Assembly: GCF_006265165.1 (NCBI RefSeq)
Contig: NZ_VDCH01000020.1
Location: forward strand, 1-43,533
Source: Chlorobaculum thiosulfatiphilum
Lineage (GTDB): Bacteria > Bacteroidota > Chlorobiia > Chlorobiales > Chlorobiaceae
DNA length: 43,533 nt
Direction: 5' to 3'
Position 1 is the first letter of the stretch. Each line of letters begins with the position of its first letter. Below are positions 9,945-20,741 of the stretch, in pieces. A model generated the notes under the pieces. The model had not been told where the DNA came from and did not search any database. It was given only the letters and a program-made list of their open reading frames with translations. The position numbers were made by a program, and so were the translations under genes.

Positions 9945-10661
9945 CTAAGCATCTACTAAATACTGTATGAGTTGTGCTCTGTGATGTTTTATGCGAGCTG
10001 GATCATAGTTGATGACTCCGGCTCGTTCTTCACACCAACGAAAATACGATTCAATTTCTTTTTTTAATTTTTGGGCGATTGCGTCATTTCCAAACTCGAA
10101 CCATGGCCACCACGTGTGAGACCATTTTTTTTCATCTCGGGTTGCCATGTCAAGAGCAGAATAATGGAGGATTATGCCAAATGGCGGCGCAAATTTTTCG
10201 CCTTGATTGGCAAGAACTACAGGCATTCCGAGTAAGATAGAGTTTTTGTATTCTTCGTTCTCTTTAAGTACACCACTGGCAAAGCTGTTGACATTATGAC
10301 CATGAATTACAAGGCCAAATGCAACTGATGCTTTTGCTAAAAAGCGGTGTTTGTTTTCATTTTCTTCATTAAAACAGGTAGCAAGTCGGTGAAAAACCTC
10401 TGATAAAAATGAACGCATCTCTTCTTTGTCTGGAGTTGTTACATAAACACCATCCATTATTGGATAGAGGCGCATTTTTGGCTTTTTCTGTTCCAATGCT
10501 GCGACATGAAGCTTGAAGATAAAATTTGCTGCTGTATGAAGCGATCTCATCATGCTTGATTGAATTCCCATAACATCAAGCCAAGCTACATATTCGGCCA
10601 CTGGTTCTGGAAGTTTATTTTTGGCTTCAAAATATGGGGGTTTGAATTCTGTATTATTCAC
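9945..10661 (-). CDS. AT-rich hypothetical protein, possible cyclase-like fold
   Basis: The 238-residue product is not one I can name. Several points recall the class III nucleotidyl cyclase fold: a hydrophobic strand ending in Asp29 (EYVAWLDVMG), a second strand with Asp70 (RLYPIMDGVYV) where the second metal-binding Asp would sit, then KASVAFGLVIHG and LLGMPVVLAN, in the order seen in cyclase domains. This is fold-level inference from spacing only; activity is not shown. The start is GTG at 10661 with AAAGGG upstream. Base and codon use are much richer in A and T than in all neighbours, which suggests recent transfer. It sits alone between cysE and aroC, its start 35 bases from the aroC 3' end on the same strand. 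Confidence 0.7.
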   Translation of the reverse strand: MNNTEFKPPYFEAKNKLPEPVAEYVAWLDVMGIQSSMMRSLHTAANFIFKLHVAALEQKKPKMRLYPIMDGVYVTTPDKEEMRSFLSEVFHRLATCFNEENENKHRFLAKASVAFGLVIHGHNVNSFASGVLKENEEYKNSILLGMPVVLANQGEKFAPPFGIILHYSALDMATRDEKKWSHTWWPWFEFGNDAIAQKLKKEIESYFRWCEERAGVINYDPARIKHHRAQLIQYLVDA

Positions 10662-10695
10662 GCTTGTACCCTTTGGTGGTAAATTATATGTTAAA

Positions 10696-11889
10696 TCATC
10701 CCCCGAATCTCATCCTCAGCGCTTCCCGGTAAGCTTCAAGCCTTTCCTTAATCTCCGCCATATGATCGCCGCCGATTTTTTCCAGTAAAGCGTTGGCGAT
10801 GACTGGCGCGACTACGGCTTCGGCGACGACTCCGGCGGCGGGGACGGCGCAGGTGTCGCTGCGTTCGAAGCGCGACTGGACGGCTTCGAGCGTGGCGAGG
10901 TCGAAGGAGCGGAGCGGGGAGACGAGCGATGAGATCGGCTTCATGGCGGCGCGGATGTGGATCGGCTGGCCGCTCGACATGCTTCCTTCGATGCCTCCGG
11001 CGCGGTTGGTTTCGCGCCTCAATCCCTTCTCTCCACCGGCAAACAGCTCATCGTGCACCTGTGAGCCGGGTTTGCGGGCGTTGTCGAAGGCTGGGCCGAT
11101 TTCGACGCCTTTGATCGCCTGGATCGACATGATGGCGGCGGCAAGCGCCGAGTCAAGGCGACGGTCGTGCTGGACGTAGCTGCCGAGGCCCATCGGGACG
11201 CCGGTGATGTAAATCTCGACGATGCCGCCGAGGGTGTCGCCGTCGGCTTTGGCCTGGTCGATGGCCGCAATGGCCGCGGTTTCGGCTTCGGGGTCGAGCA
11301 TACGCACCTGCGATTTGTCGGCTTCGGCGGCGAGGCTTTCGGCTCCAGCATCGAGCAGCGCCTGCAACGAGGCTGGCGTGGCTGATTCAGCGGCGGGGCC
11401 GATGGTGGAGATGTAGCTACCGATCTGGATGCCGAGCTGGCGGAGGAACGCTTTGGCGAGCGATCCGGCGGCCACTCGGGCGGCGGTTTCGCGGGCCGAG
11501 GAGCGGTCGATGACCGGGCGGATGTCGTCGAAGCCGTACTTGATGACGCCGGTGAGGTCGGCGTGGCCGGGGCGCGGGATGGTGATCTTCTGCACCTCGG
11601 TGGCGTGATCTTCGAACTGCGCCATCGGCGTCGTCCAGTTCTCCCAGTCGCGGTTGCGGATGACGAGGGCAATTGGCGAGCCGATGGTTTTGCCGAACCG
11701 GACGCCGGAGAGCACTTCGGCGCGGTCGGTTTCGATCTTCATGCGACCGCCGCGTCCGTAGCCCTGCTGGCGTCGGGCAAGCTGGTCATTGATGTCAGCT
11801 TCGACGAGCGCGACGCCTGCGGGAAGTCCTTCAACAATGGCCGAAAGCGCCGGGCCGTGCGATTCGCCTGCGGTGAAATAGCGTATCAT
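10696..11889 (-). CDS. aroC: Chorismate synthase
   Basis: AroC eliminates phosphate from 5-enolpyruvylshikimate-3-phosphate to give chorismate, the last step of the shikimate pathway; it needs reduced FMN. The 397-residue product is full length. The N-terminal signature is seen as YFTAGESHGPALSAIVEGLPAG, followed by RRQQGYGRGGRM, and the middle of the protein contains HADLTGVIKYGFDDIRPVIDRSSARETAARVA. The segment GGIEGSMSSGQPIHIRAAMKPI is also typical. It starts with the ATG at 11887-11889. It is not next to other aromatic amino acid genes. Confidence 0.98.
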   Translation of the reverse strand: MIRYFTAGESHGPALSAIVEGLPAGVALVEADINDQLARRQQGYGRGGRMKIETDRAEVLSGVRFGKTIGSPIALVIRNRDWENWTTPMAQFEDHATEVQKITIPRPGHADLTGVIKYGFDDIRPVIDRSSARETAARVAAGSLAKAFLRQLGIQIGSYISTIGPAAESATPASLQALLDAGAESLAAEADKSQVRMLDPEAETAAIAAIDQAKADGDTLGGIVEIYITGVPMGLGSYVQHDRRLDSALAAAIMSIQAIKGVEIGPAFDNARKPGSQVHDELFAGGEKGLRRETNRAGGIEGSMSSGQPIHIRAAMKPISSLVSPLRSFDLATLEAVQSRFERSDTCAVPAAGVVAEAVVAPVIANALLEKIGGDHMAEIKERLEAYREALRMRFGG

Positions 11890-11979
11890 ATCAGTGCGGG
11901 AAGAGATAAAGGTAGAAATTCAGAAAACTCAGAAGTTAAAGCTGAGTTGTCTTGTTGATCGTTTTTCGTTTACGCCTCC

Positions 11980-12100
11980 TGTCATTCTGAGCCTGACGTA
12001 GTCGGGCGAAGAATCCAGAAAGTTACGTCAGATATTTCTGAGTAGTCAAGTATTGTGCCACTCGAAAAAGACTGGATTCTTCACTTTGTTCAGAATGACA
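11980..12100. repeat. MITE-like inverted repeat
   Basis: The left arm begins TGTCATTCTGAG and runs to GAAGAATCCAG (11980-12018). The right arm CTGGATTCTTC to CAGAATGACA (12072-12100) is its imperfect reverse complement, with about 53 bases between. CATTCTGAG...GAAGAATCC elements are common dispersed palindromes in bacterial genomes. No coding sequence is inside. It fills much of the 295-base gap between aroC and hemB. Confidence 0.7.
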
Positions 12101-12130
12101 ATCACTAAAATCAAGTGCAAGAAAGATAAC

Positions 12131-12160
12131 GAAAAGCCCGGCGATTGCGCGCCGGGCTTG
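12131..12160 (-). terminator. Terminator of hemB
   Basis: AAGCCCGGCG and CGCCGGGCTT form a 10-bp stem around a six-base loop. Read on the minus strand it is followed by TTCGTT after the stem T's. It lies about 25 bases past the hemB stop. Confidence 0.8.
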
Positions 12161-12184
12161 GTGTCGTGACTACTCAGCCGGAAA

Positions 12185-13219
<1,035 letters not shown>

Positions 13220-13333
13220 TCAACATCGTGAAGGCGGCCTTGCGTTTTTCACTGCATATCATTAGGTTCGGTCTCCGTTGATTATCTTACGTCATCATTT
13301 GCATTTCCAACCACTTAACCGGACTGTTCACCC

Positions 13334-14110
13334 ATGACTCCCGAACTGCAGCTCGCGCTCGAACTGGCCGAACAGGCAGGCAGGCTCACGCTCGATTACT
13401 TCGGCAAGCGGTCGCTTCAGGTCTTTTCCAAACGCGACGATACGCCAGTGACCGAAGCGGATCGCAAAGCCGAGGAGCTGATACGGCAGGGAATTACGTC
13501 ACGCTTTCCAGACGATGGTGTATTTGGCGAGGAGTTCGACGAGCGCCCCTCCAGCAACGGGCGGCGCTGGATCATCGATCCGATCGACGGCACCCGCTCG
13601 TTCATCCACGGCGTGCCGCTCTACGGCGTGATGATCGCGCTCGAAGTCGATGGCATACTCAGGCTTGGCGTCATCAACTTTCCCGCTCTTGGCGAACGCT
13701 ACCACGCCGAAGTTGGTGGCGGAGCGTTCATGAACGGCACACCGCTGCAAGTCTCGGCAATTTCGGAGACGGCGGCGGCCACGGTGGTTTTCACCGAAAA
13801 AGAGTACCTGCTCGATCCGCCATCGACCCATCCGGTCGATCAGCTCCGTTCGAGCGCCGGGCTGGTGCGCGGCTGGGGCGACTGCTACGGCCACATGCTG
13901 GTCGCGTCGGGCCGCGCCGAGGTGGCCGTGGACAAGATTATGAGTCCGTGGGACTGCGCGGCGGTCATTCCGATTGTCACCGAAGCCGGTGGCTGCTGTT
14001 TCGATTATCATGGCGTGACAACCATCATGGGTCAGGGGCTCGTCAGCGCGAACCGGGTGATGGGAGCGGATCTCATGGAGGCCATCGGCAAAGGGGAGAG
14101 CGCTCAATGA
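13334..14110 (+). CDS. Inositol-monophosphatase-family phosphatase (HisN-like)
   Basis: This is a Mg2+-dependent, lithium-sensitive-type sugar/inositol phosphatase of 258 residues. Metal-binding motifs are visible as GEEF (about residue 60), DPIDGT (about residue 81) and WDCAAVIPIVTEAGG near residue 200. The stretch RSFIHGVPLYGVMIAL after DPIDGT is the form found in HisN-type histidinol-phosphate phosphatases, so a histidine-pathway role is a reasonable guess; inositol-1-phosphatase or CysQ-like roles are not excluded. Its stop overlaps the ATG of the next gene (ATGA), so the two are translationally coupled. Confidence 0.88.
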   Translation: MTPELQLALELAEQAGRLTLDYFGKRSLQVFSKRDDTPVTEADRKAEELIRQGITSRFPDDGVFGEEFDERPSSNGRRWIIDPIDGTRSFIHGVPLYGVMIALEVDGILRLGVINFPALGERYHAEVGGGAFMNGTPLQVSAISETAAATVVFTEKEYLLDPPSTHPVDQLRSSAGLVRGWGDCYGHMLVASGRAEVAVDKIMSPWDCAAVIPIVTEAGGCCFDYHGVTTIMGQGLVSANRVMGADLMEAIGKGESAQ

Positions 14111-14619
14111 ACCTCTTGATTCTGCTGCTGGTGGTCATTATTCTGCTCCTTTTTGTGATCGTCGCGATGCTCGCGACCGGCTGGCCAGGCAAGCAACGCG
14201 AGGAGATCGAGCGGCTTGGCAACAGTTTGCGTCGCGAGATTCTGGAGCAGCGGGGCGACAATCTTCAGCTCATGAAATCTATCCGCATCGTGATCGAGGA
14301 TGCCGTGAAGGAGTCGGTCGAGAAAGAGATGGCCGCCGCCGCACCGAGAAGTCGCTCGCGAAAAAACGCTCGCGCCAAGTCGCCGCAGACTGCCGATCCA
14401 GTTGTCGCCCCGATCATTGCCGAGGAAGAGGATGCTGACAACGGTAGTCAGCTTTCCGTGTTGCAGGCCATACAGATTCCGTTGTTCTCTGGTAAAGCAG
14501 ATATGAGTACAGACTTGCCAGTCAATTCGCCAACTTCAAGTGAAGCGCTTGCCCCAAAAACACCTGAGCCGGAGACGATCCACATGGGCTACGTCGATGA
14601 CATCCCGGATGCGGAGTGA
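14107..14619 (+). CDS. Small membrane-anchored coiled-coil protein
   Basis: The 170-residue product begins with one long hydrophobic segment (MNLLILLLVVIILLLFVIVAML), then a charged helical region (about 30-80) that resembles the N-terminal anchor and coil of RmuC-type proteins. A basic linker (APRSRSRKNARAKS) and an acidic, low-complexity C-terminus follow. I do not recognise a named family. The ATG overlaps the stop of the phosphatase gene by four bases, which fixes the start and shows a two-gene operon. It is expected in the inner membrane with the coil in the cytosol. Confidence 0.75.
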   Translation: MNLLILLLVVIILLLFVIVAMLATGWPGKQREEIERLGNSLRREILEQRGDNLQLMKSIRIVIEDAVKESVEKEMAAAAPRSRSRKNARAKSPQTADPVVAPIIAEEEDADNGSQLSVLQAIQIPLFSGKADMSTDLPVNSPTSSEALAPKTPEPETIHMGYVDDIPDAE

Positions 14620-14690
14620 GCGCGGGAGGCGAATGATGAATTATGAGTGTCGAATGATGAACTGGGGGAGAAGAGCGGCTGGCGACTGTC

Positions 14691-14734
14691 TATAAGGTGA
14701 ATCCTATAAGTCGTATAAGACCTATTCGACCTAT
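14691..14734. repeat. 9-bp-periodic TAT repeat, locus B
   Basis: Consecutive 9-mers read TATAAGTCG, TATAAGACC, TATTCGACC, followed by TATG; another TATAAGGTG lies just upstream at 14691. The array is a degenerate tandem form of the sequence at 183-217. It lies between convergent genes, just past the hemD 3' end. Confidence 0.75.
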
Positions 14735-14757
14735 GTGCCGGAAATTCGGACGAAAGC

Positions 14758-15501
14758 TCAGGCTTTCATTGCCGCCGCAATCGCTTTGGCGAAGCTGGGG
14801 CCGTCGAAGTATTCGGGGATGATGTCCACCTTGATGCCAAGCTTTTCGAGCGCGCCGGAGGTGGTGGTGCCGATAGCCGCAATCTGAACGGATTCGGGCA
14901 GCTCTTTCGAGCCTATCGCGTCAAAAAAGTTGATGGCGGTCGAGGGACTGGTGAAAGAGAGGCAGTCGAGCTTGCCTTCGGCGAGCAGCGATTTGACCTT
15001 TTGAGTTTCTTCGAGCGAAGGCTGGATGTTGTCGTAAACGGTCAGCTCCACGCAGATGCCGCCTCGTTTGGCGATGACTTCGGGAATGGTGCCGAGTGAG
15101 AGGCTGCCCCGAACAAAGAGGAAGGTTTTGCCTTCGATTTCACTGGCGTCGATGCCCGACATGAGGCTGACCGCATCGGCGCTTTTGGGGAGCGGCTCGA
15201 TGGTGACGCCATGCTTCTCCAGATCGCCGCCGGTGGTTTTGCCGACCGCCCAGACACGGGCCTGTTGCAGGTTCGGCAGTTCGGCGGCAGACTCTTCGAG
15301 CAACCGTTCGAGGAAGAACTGTACGCTGTTTGCGCTGGTGAAGAAGATGCCCGCGAACCGGGTGAGGTCGGGGACGCTCCAGCCGGCAACCGGCCTGATC
15401 TCGATCGTCGGGAAGACAACCGAGTTCAGGCCGTACTGCGCAAGCTCCCTTACAAAAGGCTCCGCCTGATGTTTCGGGCGTGTAACGAGAACAGTTTTCA
15501 T
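14758..15501 (-). CDS. hemD: Uroporphyrinogen-III synthase
   Basis: HemD closes hydroxymethylbilane to uroporphyrinogen III with inversion of ring D. The family is weakly conserved, but the 247-residue length, the opening [22 protein letters not shown], the middle [15 protein letters not shown], the [13 protein letters not shown] segment and the ending [33 protein letters not shown] are characteristic. Its ATG shares one base with the hemC stop (TGATG), so translation is coupled. It is the last gene of the hemX-hemA-hemC-hemD operon. Confidence 0.95.
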   Translation of the reverse strand: MKTVLVTRPKHQAEPFVRELAQYGLNSVVFPTIEIRPVAGWSVPDLTRFAGIFFTSANSVQFFLERLLEESAAELPNLQQARVWAVGKTTGGDLEKHGVTIEPLPKSADAVSLMSGIDASEIEGKTFLFVRGSLSLGTIPEVIAKRGGICVELTVYDNIQPSLEETQKVKSLLAEGKLDCLSFTSPSTAINFFDAIGSKELPESVQIAAIGTTTSGALEKLGIKVDIIPEYFDGPSFAKAIAAAMKA

Positions 15502-16439
15502 CAGCGGGTTTTGCGGATGTCAGCGAGAATTTTCTCCGCGCCCATCGAAAGGAGCACCTCGGCCAGTTCGATACCGACAGCCTCGGCCTCTTCCGGAGTG
15601 TTGACCGGCTTGGTCAGCTCGTTGCGCAGGGCGGTTTTGCCATCAACTGAACCGACGTAAGCGAGCAGCTTCAGGTCGCCGTTGATGTAAGAACCATAGC
15701 AGCCGATCGGAATCTGGCAGCCACCCTGCAAGTGGCGCAGCAGCGCACGCTCGGCGCGGCAGCAGATTTCGGTGTTGTCGTCGTTCATGACGCGGACGAT
15801 CTCTATGGTCTCGGCGTCATCGGTGCGGGTTTCGATACCGAGCGCGCCCTGGCCGACCGCGGGAAGCATCACGTCGTGCGGCAGGATTTCGGAGATGCGG
15901 TCGCTGAACTCGAGGCGGAAAACACCGGCGTAAGCCAGCATCATGGCGTCGAACTCGCCATCATCGAATTTCTTGAAACGAGTGTTGAGGTTGCCCCTGA
16001 TGTCCATGATCTGCAAGTCGGGCCTCATGCTCAGCAACTGCGACATTCTGCGCAGGGAGCTGGTGGCCATTCGTGCGTTCGGCGGCAGATCCTTGATGCC
16101 CTTGCCGGACTTGGAGATGATGACGTCGCGGGTATCTTCGCGCTCGGTGAAGGAGGTGATGACCAGACCTTCAGGCGTACCGGTCGGAACGTCCTTCAGG
16201 CTGTGCACGGCCAGGTCGATCTCGCCAGCAATCAGGTGTTTTTCGATGTCCTTGGTGAACAGGCCCATGTCTCCGATCTTTGAAAGAGGGGAGTCGAGCA
16301 GCACATCACCGGTCGTTTTGACCAGCTTGAGCGTGATGTTCATGTCGGGAAAGCGCCTGGAAAGTTCTGCCTTGGTGAATTCAGCCTGCCACAGGGCAAG
16401 GGGGCTGGATCGAGTGCCGATGATAAGCTCTTTTTTCAA
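15501..16439 (-). CDS. hemC: Hydroxymethylbilane synthase (porphobilinogen deaminase)
   Basis: HemC polymerises four porphobilinogen units into the linear tetrapyrrole. The 312-residue product has the opening [20 protein letters not shown], the [11 protein letters not shown] stretch, and the dipyrromethane-cofactor attachment Cys in [10 protein letters not shown] near residue 240. It lies 20 bases downstream of hemA and overlaps hemD by one base. Confidence 0.98.
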   Translation of the reverse strand: MKKELIIGTRSSPLALWQAEFTKAELSRRFPDMNITLKLVKTTGDVLLDSPLSKIGDMGLFTKDIEKHLIAGEIDLAVHSLKDVPTGTPEGLVITSFTEREDTRDVIISKSGKGIKDLPPNARMATSSLRRMSQLLSMRPDLQIMDIRGNLNTRFKKFDDGEFDAMMLAYAGVFRLEFSDRISEILPHDVMLPAVGQGALGIETRTDDAETIEIVRVMNDDNTEICCRAERALLRHLQGGCQIPIGCYGSYINGDLKLLAYVGSVDGKTALRNELTKPVNTPEEAEAVGIELAEVLLSMGAEKILADIRKTR

Positions 16440-16459
16440 AATTCGATGACTGATTGATT

Positions 16460-17740
16460 TTATTGGAGTGACTGGTTTGGTTCTTCAAGATCGAAGATAT
16501 TTCTGACGAGGTTGACCTTGCTGGGGATGTTGTCGGCGGTATCGACCGGAGCCTTGAGCATTTTGATCGGATGATGCAGAATCTTTTTCAGAATTCTGTC
16601 GGTCAGGTGCTCCATGCGACGCAGCTCCTCTTCGCTCACCTTGTAGCGGTATCGTTCGAGCTCCTTCTCCTTGATTTCGATGAACTTGGACTGGAGATCG
16701 ACGATGGTCGGACGCACCTTGAGGGTGTTGATCCACTGGCCGAAGCCGACCAGCTCCTCGTCGATGATCGTCTTGACCTTCGGAAGTTCCGCGCGGCGGC
16801 GTTCGAGGTTCTTGTCGATGATGTGCTTGAGGGCGTCGATGTCCTTGAGGAACATGTTCTGCAACTTGCCGACTTCAGGATCGATGTTCCTCGGCAGACC
16901 AAGGTCGAGCATGATGACCGGTTTCAGGCGACGGCGCTGCATCGCTTGCTGCATCTCGGCATCGTTGAGGATATACTCTTTGGTGCTGACCGCCGTGATG
17001 ATGATATCGAATTCGTGCAGGTGCTCCTTGTACGATTCATAAGGAAGCACACGGTTGGTGCCGAGTTCTTCGGCGAGCGCCTCCGCCTTGGACTGCGTCC
17101 TGTTGGTGATGACGATGTTCCGGGCGTTCTTGGCGTAGATGTGCTTGGCTGCAAGCTCTCCGGTTTCACCGGCGCCGACGAGCAGCACCTTCTTCATGGA
17201 GAGGTTGGAGAAAATCTTCTGGGCGAGTTCGACGGCGGCGTAGCTGACCGAAACCGCGCCCTCCATGATCTTGGTCTTGGTCTTGACCTTCTTGGCGACG
17301 CTGAACGCCGTGTGGCAGAGCCTGGTGAGGAGAATTCCGGCGGTTCCGACCTCGGCGGCGATGCGGTAGGCATCCTTGACCTGGCCGAGAATCTGGCCCT
17401 CGCCGAGCACAAGGGAGTCGATGGCGCTCGACACCTCGAAAAGGTGACGAGCCGTGCCGCAGTAGAAGCGATTGAAGAAGTGTTCGGGGCGGACATCCTT
17501 GCGGGCGTCCTTGTAAGAGATCAGGTAATCCTTGAGATAATCGCAGTTCACCTCCAGCATTGCGGGAACCACGTACAGTTCCGTGCGGTTGCAGGTGGAT
17601 ACAACCATGGCCTCGCTGGCCAGTCCGCTCGATACCAGGTCCGTGACGAACTCCTTGTTTTGAACTTCTGAAAGCGCGATTCTTTCACGGATTTCAATAG
17701 GTGCAGTCTTGTGGTTGACACCAACTGAAATGATGTTCAT
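16460..17740 (-). CDS. hemA: Glutamyl-tRNA reductase
   Basis: HemA reduces glutamyl-tRNA(Glu) to glutamate-1-semialdehyde with NADPH, starting the C5 route to all tetrapyrroles. The 426-residue product shows [13 protein letters not shown] at the start, the catalytic Cys in [11 protein letters not shown] near residue 50, [14 protein letters not shown], and the NADPH-binding [16 protein letters not shown]. The C-terminal dimerisation helix region is intact. It is the second gene of the operon, with about 117 bases after the hemX-like gene. In phototrophs this enzyme is usually the main control point of pigment supply, though no operator is evident here. Confidence 0.98.
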   Translation of the reverse strand: MNIISVGVNHKTAPIEIRERIALSEVQNKEFVTDLVSSGLASEAMVVSTCNRTELYVVPAMLEVNCDYLKDYLISYKDARKDVRPEHFFNRFYCGTARHLFEVSSAIDSLVLGEGQILGQVKDAYRIAAEVGTAGILLTRLCHTAFSVAKKVKTKTKIMEGAVSVSYAAVELAQKIFSNLSMKKVLLVGAGETGELAAKHIYAKNARNIVITNRTQSKAEALAEELGTNRVLPYESYKEHLHEFDIIITAVSTKEYILNDAEMQQAMQRRRLKPVIMLDLGLPRNIDPEVGKLQNMFLKDIDALKHIIDKNLERRRAELPKVKTIIDEELVGFGQWINTLKVRPTIVDLQSKFIEIKEKELERYRYKVSEEELRRMEHLTDRILKKILHHPIKMLKAPVDTADNIPSKVNLVRNIFDLEEPNQSLQ

Positions 17741-17857
17741 AGCAGGGTTAGTTTAAATGAGCCGTTGGTAAACCGATTCAAAAGAGAGCTTGACAGAGTA
17801 TTCTATAAAAGTGTGTTAATATACCGCAATGTGGCGAATTTTCAAATCGAGCATCGG

Positions 17858-18703
17858 TTAAATCCTCATTCCGTGAAAACTTGGCGTAACCAGGCTCATG
17901 ATGAACAGGAGCGCCGTGACCAGCACGAAGAGCGCGATGAGCAGCACCGCCATGTGCTTGATATCCCATCCGAACAGCGGCTTGATGACCAGGCTGACGC
18001 CATAGAGCAGCCAGATGACGAACAGGGCGATGAGTCTCGGCTCAAAGAGGTTGATGACCTCTTTCGAGGCGTGTTGTTCGAGAACGCCCGCGACGATAGT
18101 GACCGTCAGGAAAAAGAAGCCGAACGCCACGGCGTGCATAATTAGCAGGCCCAGCGCTTCGAGGTTCGGCAGGCGTTGGAAGAGCAGGCCGAAGCGGTTG
18201 AGCCGAATCTGGCGGAAAAGCACCAGGTACATGCCGCTGTACAATCCGGCGATGGCTACCGAGCTGAAGCCGAAAATTGCCGCGATCAGGTGGACGCCGA
18301 TGCGCAGGCCGCTGAATGCCGGTCCCGAATCGACAGTCTGCGCGCTCAGAATCGACGAAAAAAGCGCCGATCCCGCGGCGAAGGCGATGACGAAAAAGCC
18401 GGTCTTGTCGCTTTTCGTGGTGAATTCGATGAACATGTAGGTGATGGCCAGCGTCAAAGCCACCATGCTCATGAGGTTGTAGGCCGAGTAGCTCAGCCGG
18501 TATCCTGCTGTCGAGGTGAGCAGGCCGAGATCAGCTACATGCATGACGACGGTAAGAATGAGCGCCGGCTGCTTGAGGCTTCCGGCAAGCGGCGTCTCCT
18601 TGAAAAAATGGATGCCGTACAGGGCGGTGGTGACGATGTAAAACAGCGGCACGATTTGCGTCAGGGCAAAAAGGAGGCTGTTTTCAAGAAATATATTAGC
18701 CAT
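17858..18703 (-). CDS. HemX/CcsA-family membrane protein
   Basis: The 281-residue product has about eight hydrophobic segments and belongs to the cytochrome c assembly (CcsA/HemX) family. The late segment FGWDIKHMAVLLIALFVL holds a GWDxKH motif common in HemX members. HemX in other bacteria influences the level of glutamyl-tRNA reductase, and CcsA relatives take part in haem handling for cytochrome c. Its position as first gene before hemA favours a HemX-like role, by inference. It is divergent from typA, with a 205-base region between them that should hold both promoters. Confidence 0.85.
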   Translation of the reverse strand: MANIFLENSLLFALTQIVPLFYIVTTALYGIHFFKETPLAGSLKQPALILTVVMHVADLGLLTSTAGYRLSYSAYNLMSMVALTLAITYMFIEFTTKSDKTGFFVIAFAAGSALFSSILSAQTVDSGPAFSGLRIGVHLIAAIFGFSSVAIAGLYSGMYLVLFRQIRLNRFGLLFQRLPNLEALGLLIMHAVAFGFFFLTVTIVAGVLEQHASKEVINLFEPRLIALFVIWLLYGVSLVIKPLFGWDIKHMAVLLIALFVLVTALLFIMSLVTPSFHGMRI

Positions 18704-18908
18704 ACTCCGTAGGAAGAGGTCGTTTCAAGGACAGGATTATTGTGACAATACTTCAGTTATTGCTGCGTCTGAGGCGAGTCCGGTTCATTCAATAAACTGA
18801 AAAGAAAAATATCTTCACTCCCGCCCGGTAATAATATTCAATGGAAAAAGTGTATATTCGGCCCGATTGAAAACCAGAGCAATAAAATATACTTATTTAT
18901 CGCAAAAG

Positions 18909-20738
18909 ATGAGCAGGAAACAGAATATTCGTAATATCGCCATTATCGCGCACGTCGATCACGGCAAGACCACCCTCGTGGACTCCATTTTCAAGCAGAC
19001 TGGCGCGTTCAGGGAGAACCAGCATGTTGACGTCAGGGTGATGGACTCCAATCCGCAGGAGCGGGAGCGGGGCATCACCATTTTCTCGAAAAATGCGGCC
19101 GCGCAGCACAAGGGCTGCAAGATCAACATCGTCGATACTCCCGGCCATGCCGATTTCGGTGGCGAGGTGGAGCGCATCCTGAAGATGGTCGATGGCGTAC
19201 TTCTGCTCGTCGATGCCTTCGAGGGGCCGATGCCGCAGACCAAGTTCGTGCTTCGCAAGGCGCTCGAACTACACCTGAAGCCGATCGTGGTCATCAACAA
19301 GATCGACCGCCCGCAATCGGATCCGGTCAAGGTGCATGACCAGGTCATCGATCTTTTCATCGCGCTCGGCGCCGAAGAGGAGCAGCTCGATTTTCCCTAC
19401 ATTTTCACTTCGGCCAAAAACGGCATCGCCAAATACAGCATGGATGACCCGGATGGCGATATGAGTCTTCTGCTCGACATGATCGTCAAGGAGATTCCGG
19501 CTCCGGTAGCCGACGATGACGCCGGATTCCAGATGCTTATCACCACCCTCGACTACAACGACTACATCGGCAAGATCGCCATTGGCCGCATCCTGCGCGG
19601 CAAGGTCGCGCCCGGCAACCAGCTCACGCTGGTAACGCCGGATGGCATTGTTGGCAAGGGCACCGTCACCAAGCTCTTTCTCTTCGACCGGACGCAGCGC
19701 GTCGAGGCGCAGGAGGCGACGGCGGGCGACATCGTCGCGCTTGCGGGCATCGCGGCGGCCAACGTCGGCGAGACCCTCGCCTCGCCCGACCAGCCGGAAG
19801 CGCTCGATTCGTTCGACATCAGCAAGCCGACCCTTTCGATGCTCTTTTCGGTGAACGACTCTCCGTTCGCCGGCCTGGAGGGCAAGGAGGTGACCAGCCG
19901 CAAGATTCGCGAGCGGCTCATGAAAGAGATTATGACCAACGTCGCGCTCAACGTCGAGGAGACCGACAGCGCCGATACCTTCAGGGTTTCGGGACGCGGC
20001 GAGCTTCACCTCTCTGTACTCATCGAGACGATGCGCCGCGAGGGCTACGAGCTGGCGATCTCCCGTCCCGAGGTGATTCTCCGCGAGGAGAACGGCGTGA
20101 CGATGGAGCCGGTCGAGCATGTCACCATCGACGTTCCGGAGGAGTACACCGGCGTGGTCATCGAGAAGATGGGGCGCAGGAAGGCCGAGATGACCAACAT
20201 GAGCACCCTGCGTGGCGGTATGAACCGTCTCGAATTCGAAATTCCGACGCGTGGCCTGATCGGTTACAACCTTGAGTTCACCACCGACACCAAGGGCGAG
20301 GGCATGATGTCGCACGTGTTCCACAACTACCAGCCCTACAAAGGCAAGCTGCCGTCGCGCGAGACTGGTGCGCTGGTCTCCGCCGAAACCGGCGTGGCCG
20401 TGGCCTACGCCATTTCGAGCCTCGAAGATCGCGGCATCTTCTTCATCGGGCCGAACGCGAAGGTCTATGAAGGCATGGTGATCGGCGAATCGACCCGCGA
20501 CCTCGACATCACGATGAACATCTGCAAGACCAAGAAACTCACGAACATGCGAGCATCCGGCTCTGACGAGTCGATGCGCCTGACGCCGCCGAAGCGACTC
20601 TCGCTCGAACAGGCGCTGGAGTTCATCAACGACGACGAGCTGCTCGAAGTGACGCCGGAGAACATCAGGATTCGCAAGAAGATTCTCAACGCCGACCTTC
20701 GCGCCAAGGCGACGAAAAAAGCCAAGGCGATGGGGTGA
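18909..20738 (+). CDS. typA: Translational GTPase TypA/BipA
   Basis: TypA is a ribosome-associated GTPase of the elongation-factor family, linked to ribosome assembly and stress growth. The product is 609 residues, full length. GTPase motifs are AHVDHGKTT (residues 14-22), ERERGITI, DTPGHADFGGEVER, NKIDRP and TSAK; domains II, III and V and the TypA-specific C-terminal domain follow, ending with SLEQALEFINDDELLEVTPENIRIRKK. The ATG at 18909 gives the usual short N-terminus before GTPase motif G1; a TTG at 18867 would add 14 residues and is less likely. It lies between two tetrapyrrole operons on the opposite strand. Confidence 0.97.
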   Translation: MSRKQNIRNIAIIAHVDHGKTTLVDSIFKQTGAFRENQHVDVRVMDSNPQERERGITIFSKNAAAQHKGCKINIVDTPGHADFGGEVERILKMVDGVLLLVDAFEGPMPQTKFVLRKALELHLKPIVVINKIDRPQSDPVKVHDQVIDLFIALGAEEEQLDFPYIFTSAKNGIAKYSMDDPDGDMSLLLDMIVKEIPAPVADDDAGFQMLITTLDYNDYIGKIAIGRILRGKVAPGNQLTLVTPDGIVGKGTVTKLFLFDRTQRVEAQEATAGDIVALAGIAAANVGETLASPDQPEALDSFDISKPTLSMLFSVNDSPFAGLEGKEVTSRKIRERLMKEIMTNVALNVEETDSADTFRVSGRGELHLSVLIETMRREGYELAISRPEVILREENGVTMEPVEHVTIDVPEEYTGVVIEKMGRRKAEMTNMSTLRGGMNRLEFEIPTRGLIGYNLEFTTDTKGEGMMSHVFHNYQPYKGKLPSRETGALVSAETGVAVAYAISSLEDRGIFFIGPNAKVYEGMVIGESTRDLDITMNICKTKKLTNMRASGSDESMRLTPPKRLSLEQALEFINDDELLEVTPENIRIRKKILNADLRAKATKKAKAMG

Positions 20739-20741
20739 GGA

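Noticed and set aside
9747-9959. 70-codon plus-strand frame in the cysE downstream gap
   Set aside because: No ribosome binding site, random-looking composition, and its end overlaps the AT-rich gene.
10696-11889. Operon of the AT-rich gene with aroC
   Set aside because: Although on the same strand and 35 bases apart, the sharp change in base composition and the own ribosome binding site argue that the AT-rich gene is a later arrival rather than a functional partner.
18001-18440. Plus-strand frame within the HemX-like gene
   Set aside because: It is a shadow frame without family signal; the minus-strand frame has clear membrane segments and the GWDxKH motif.
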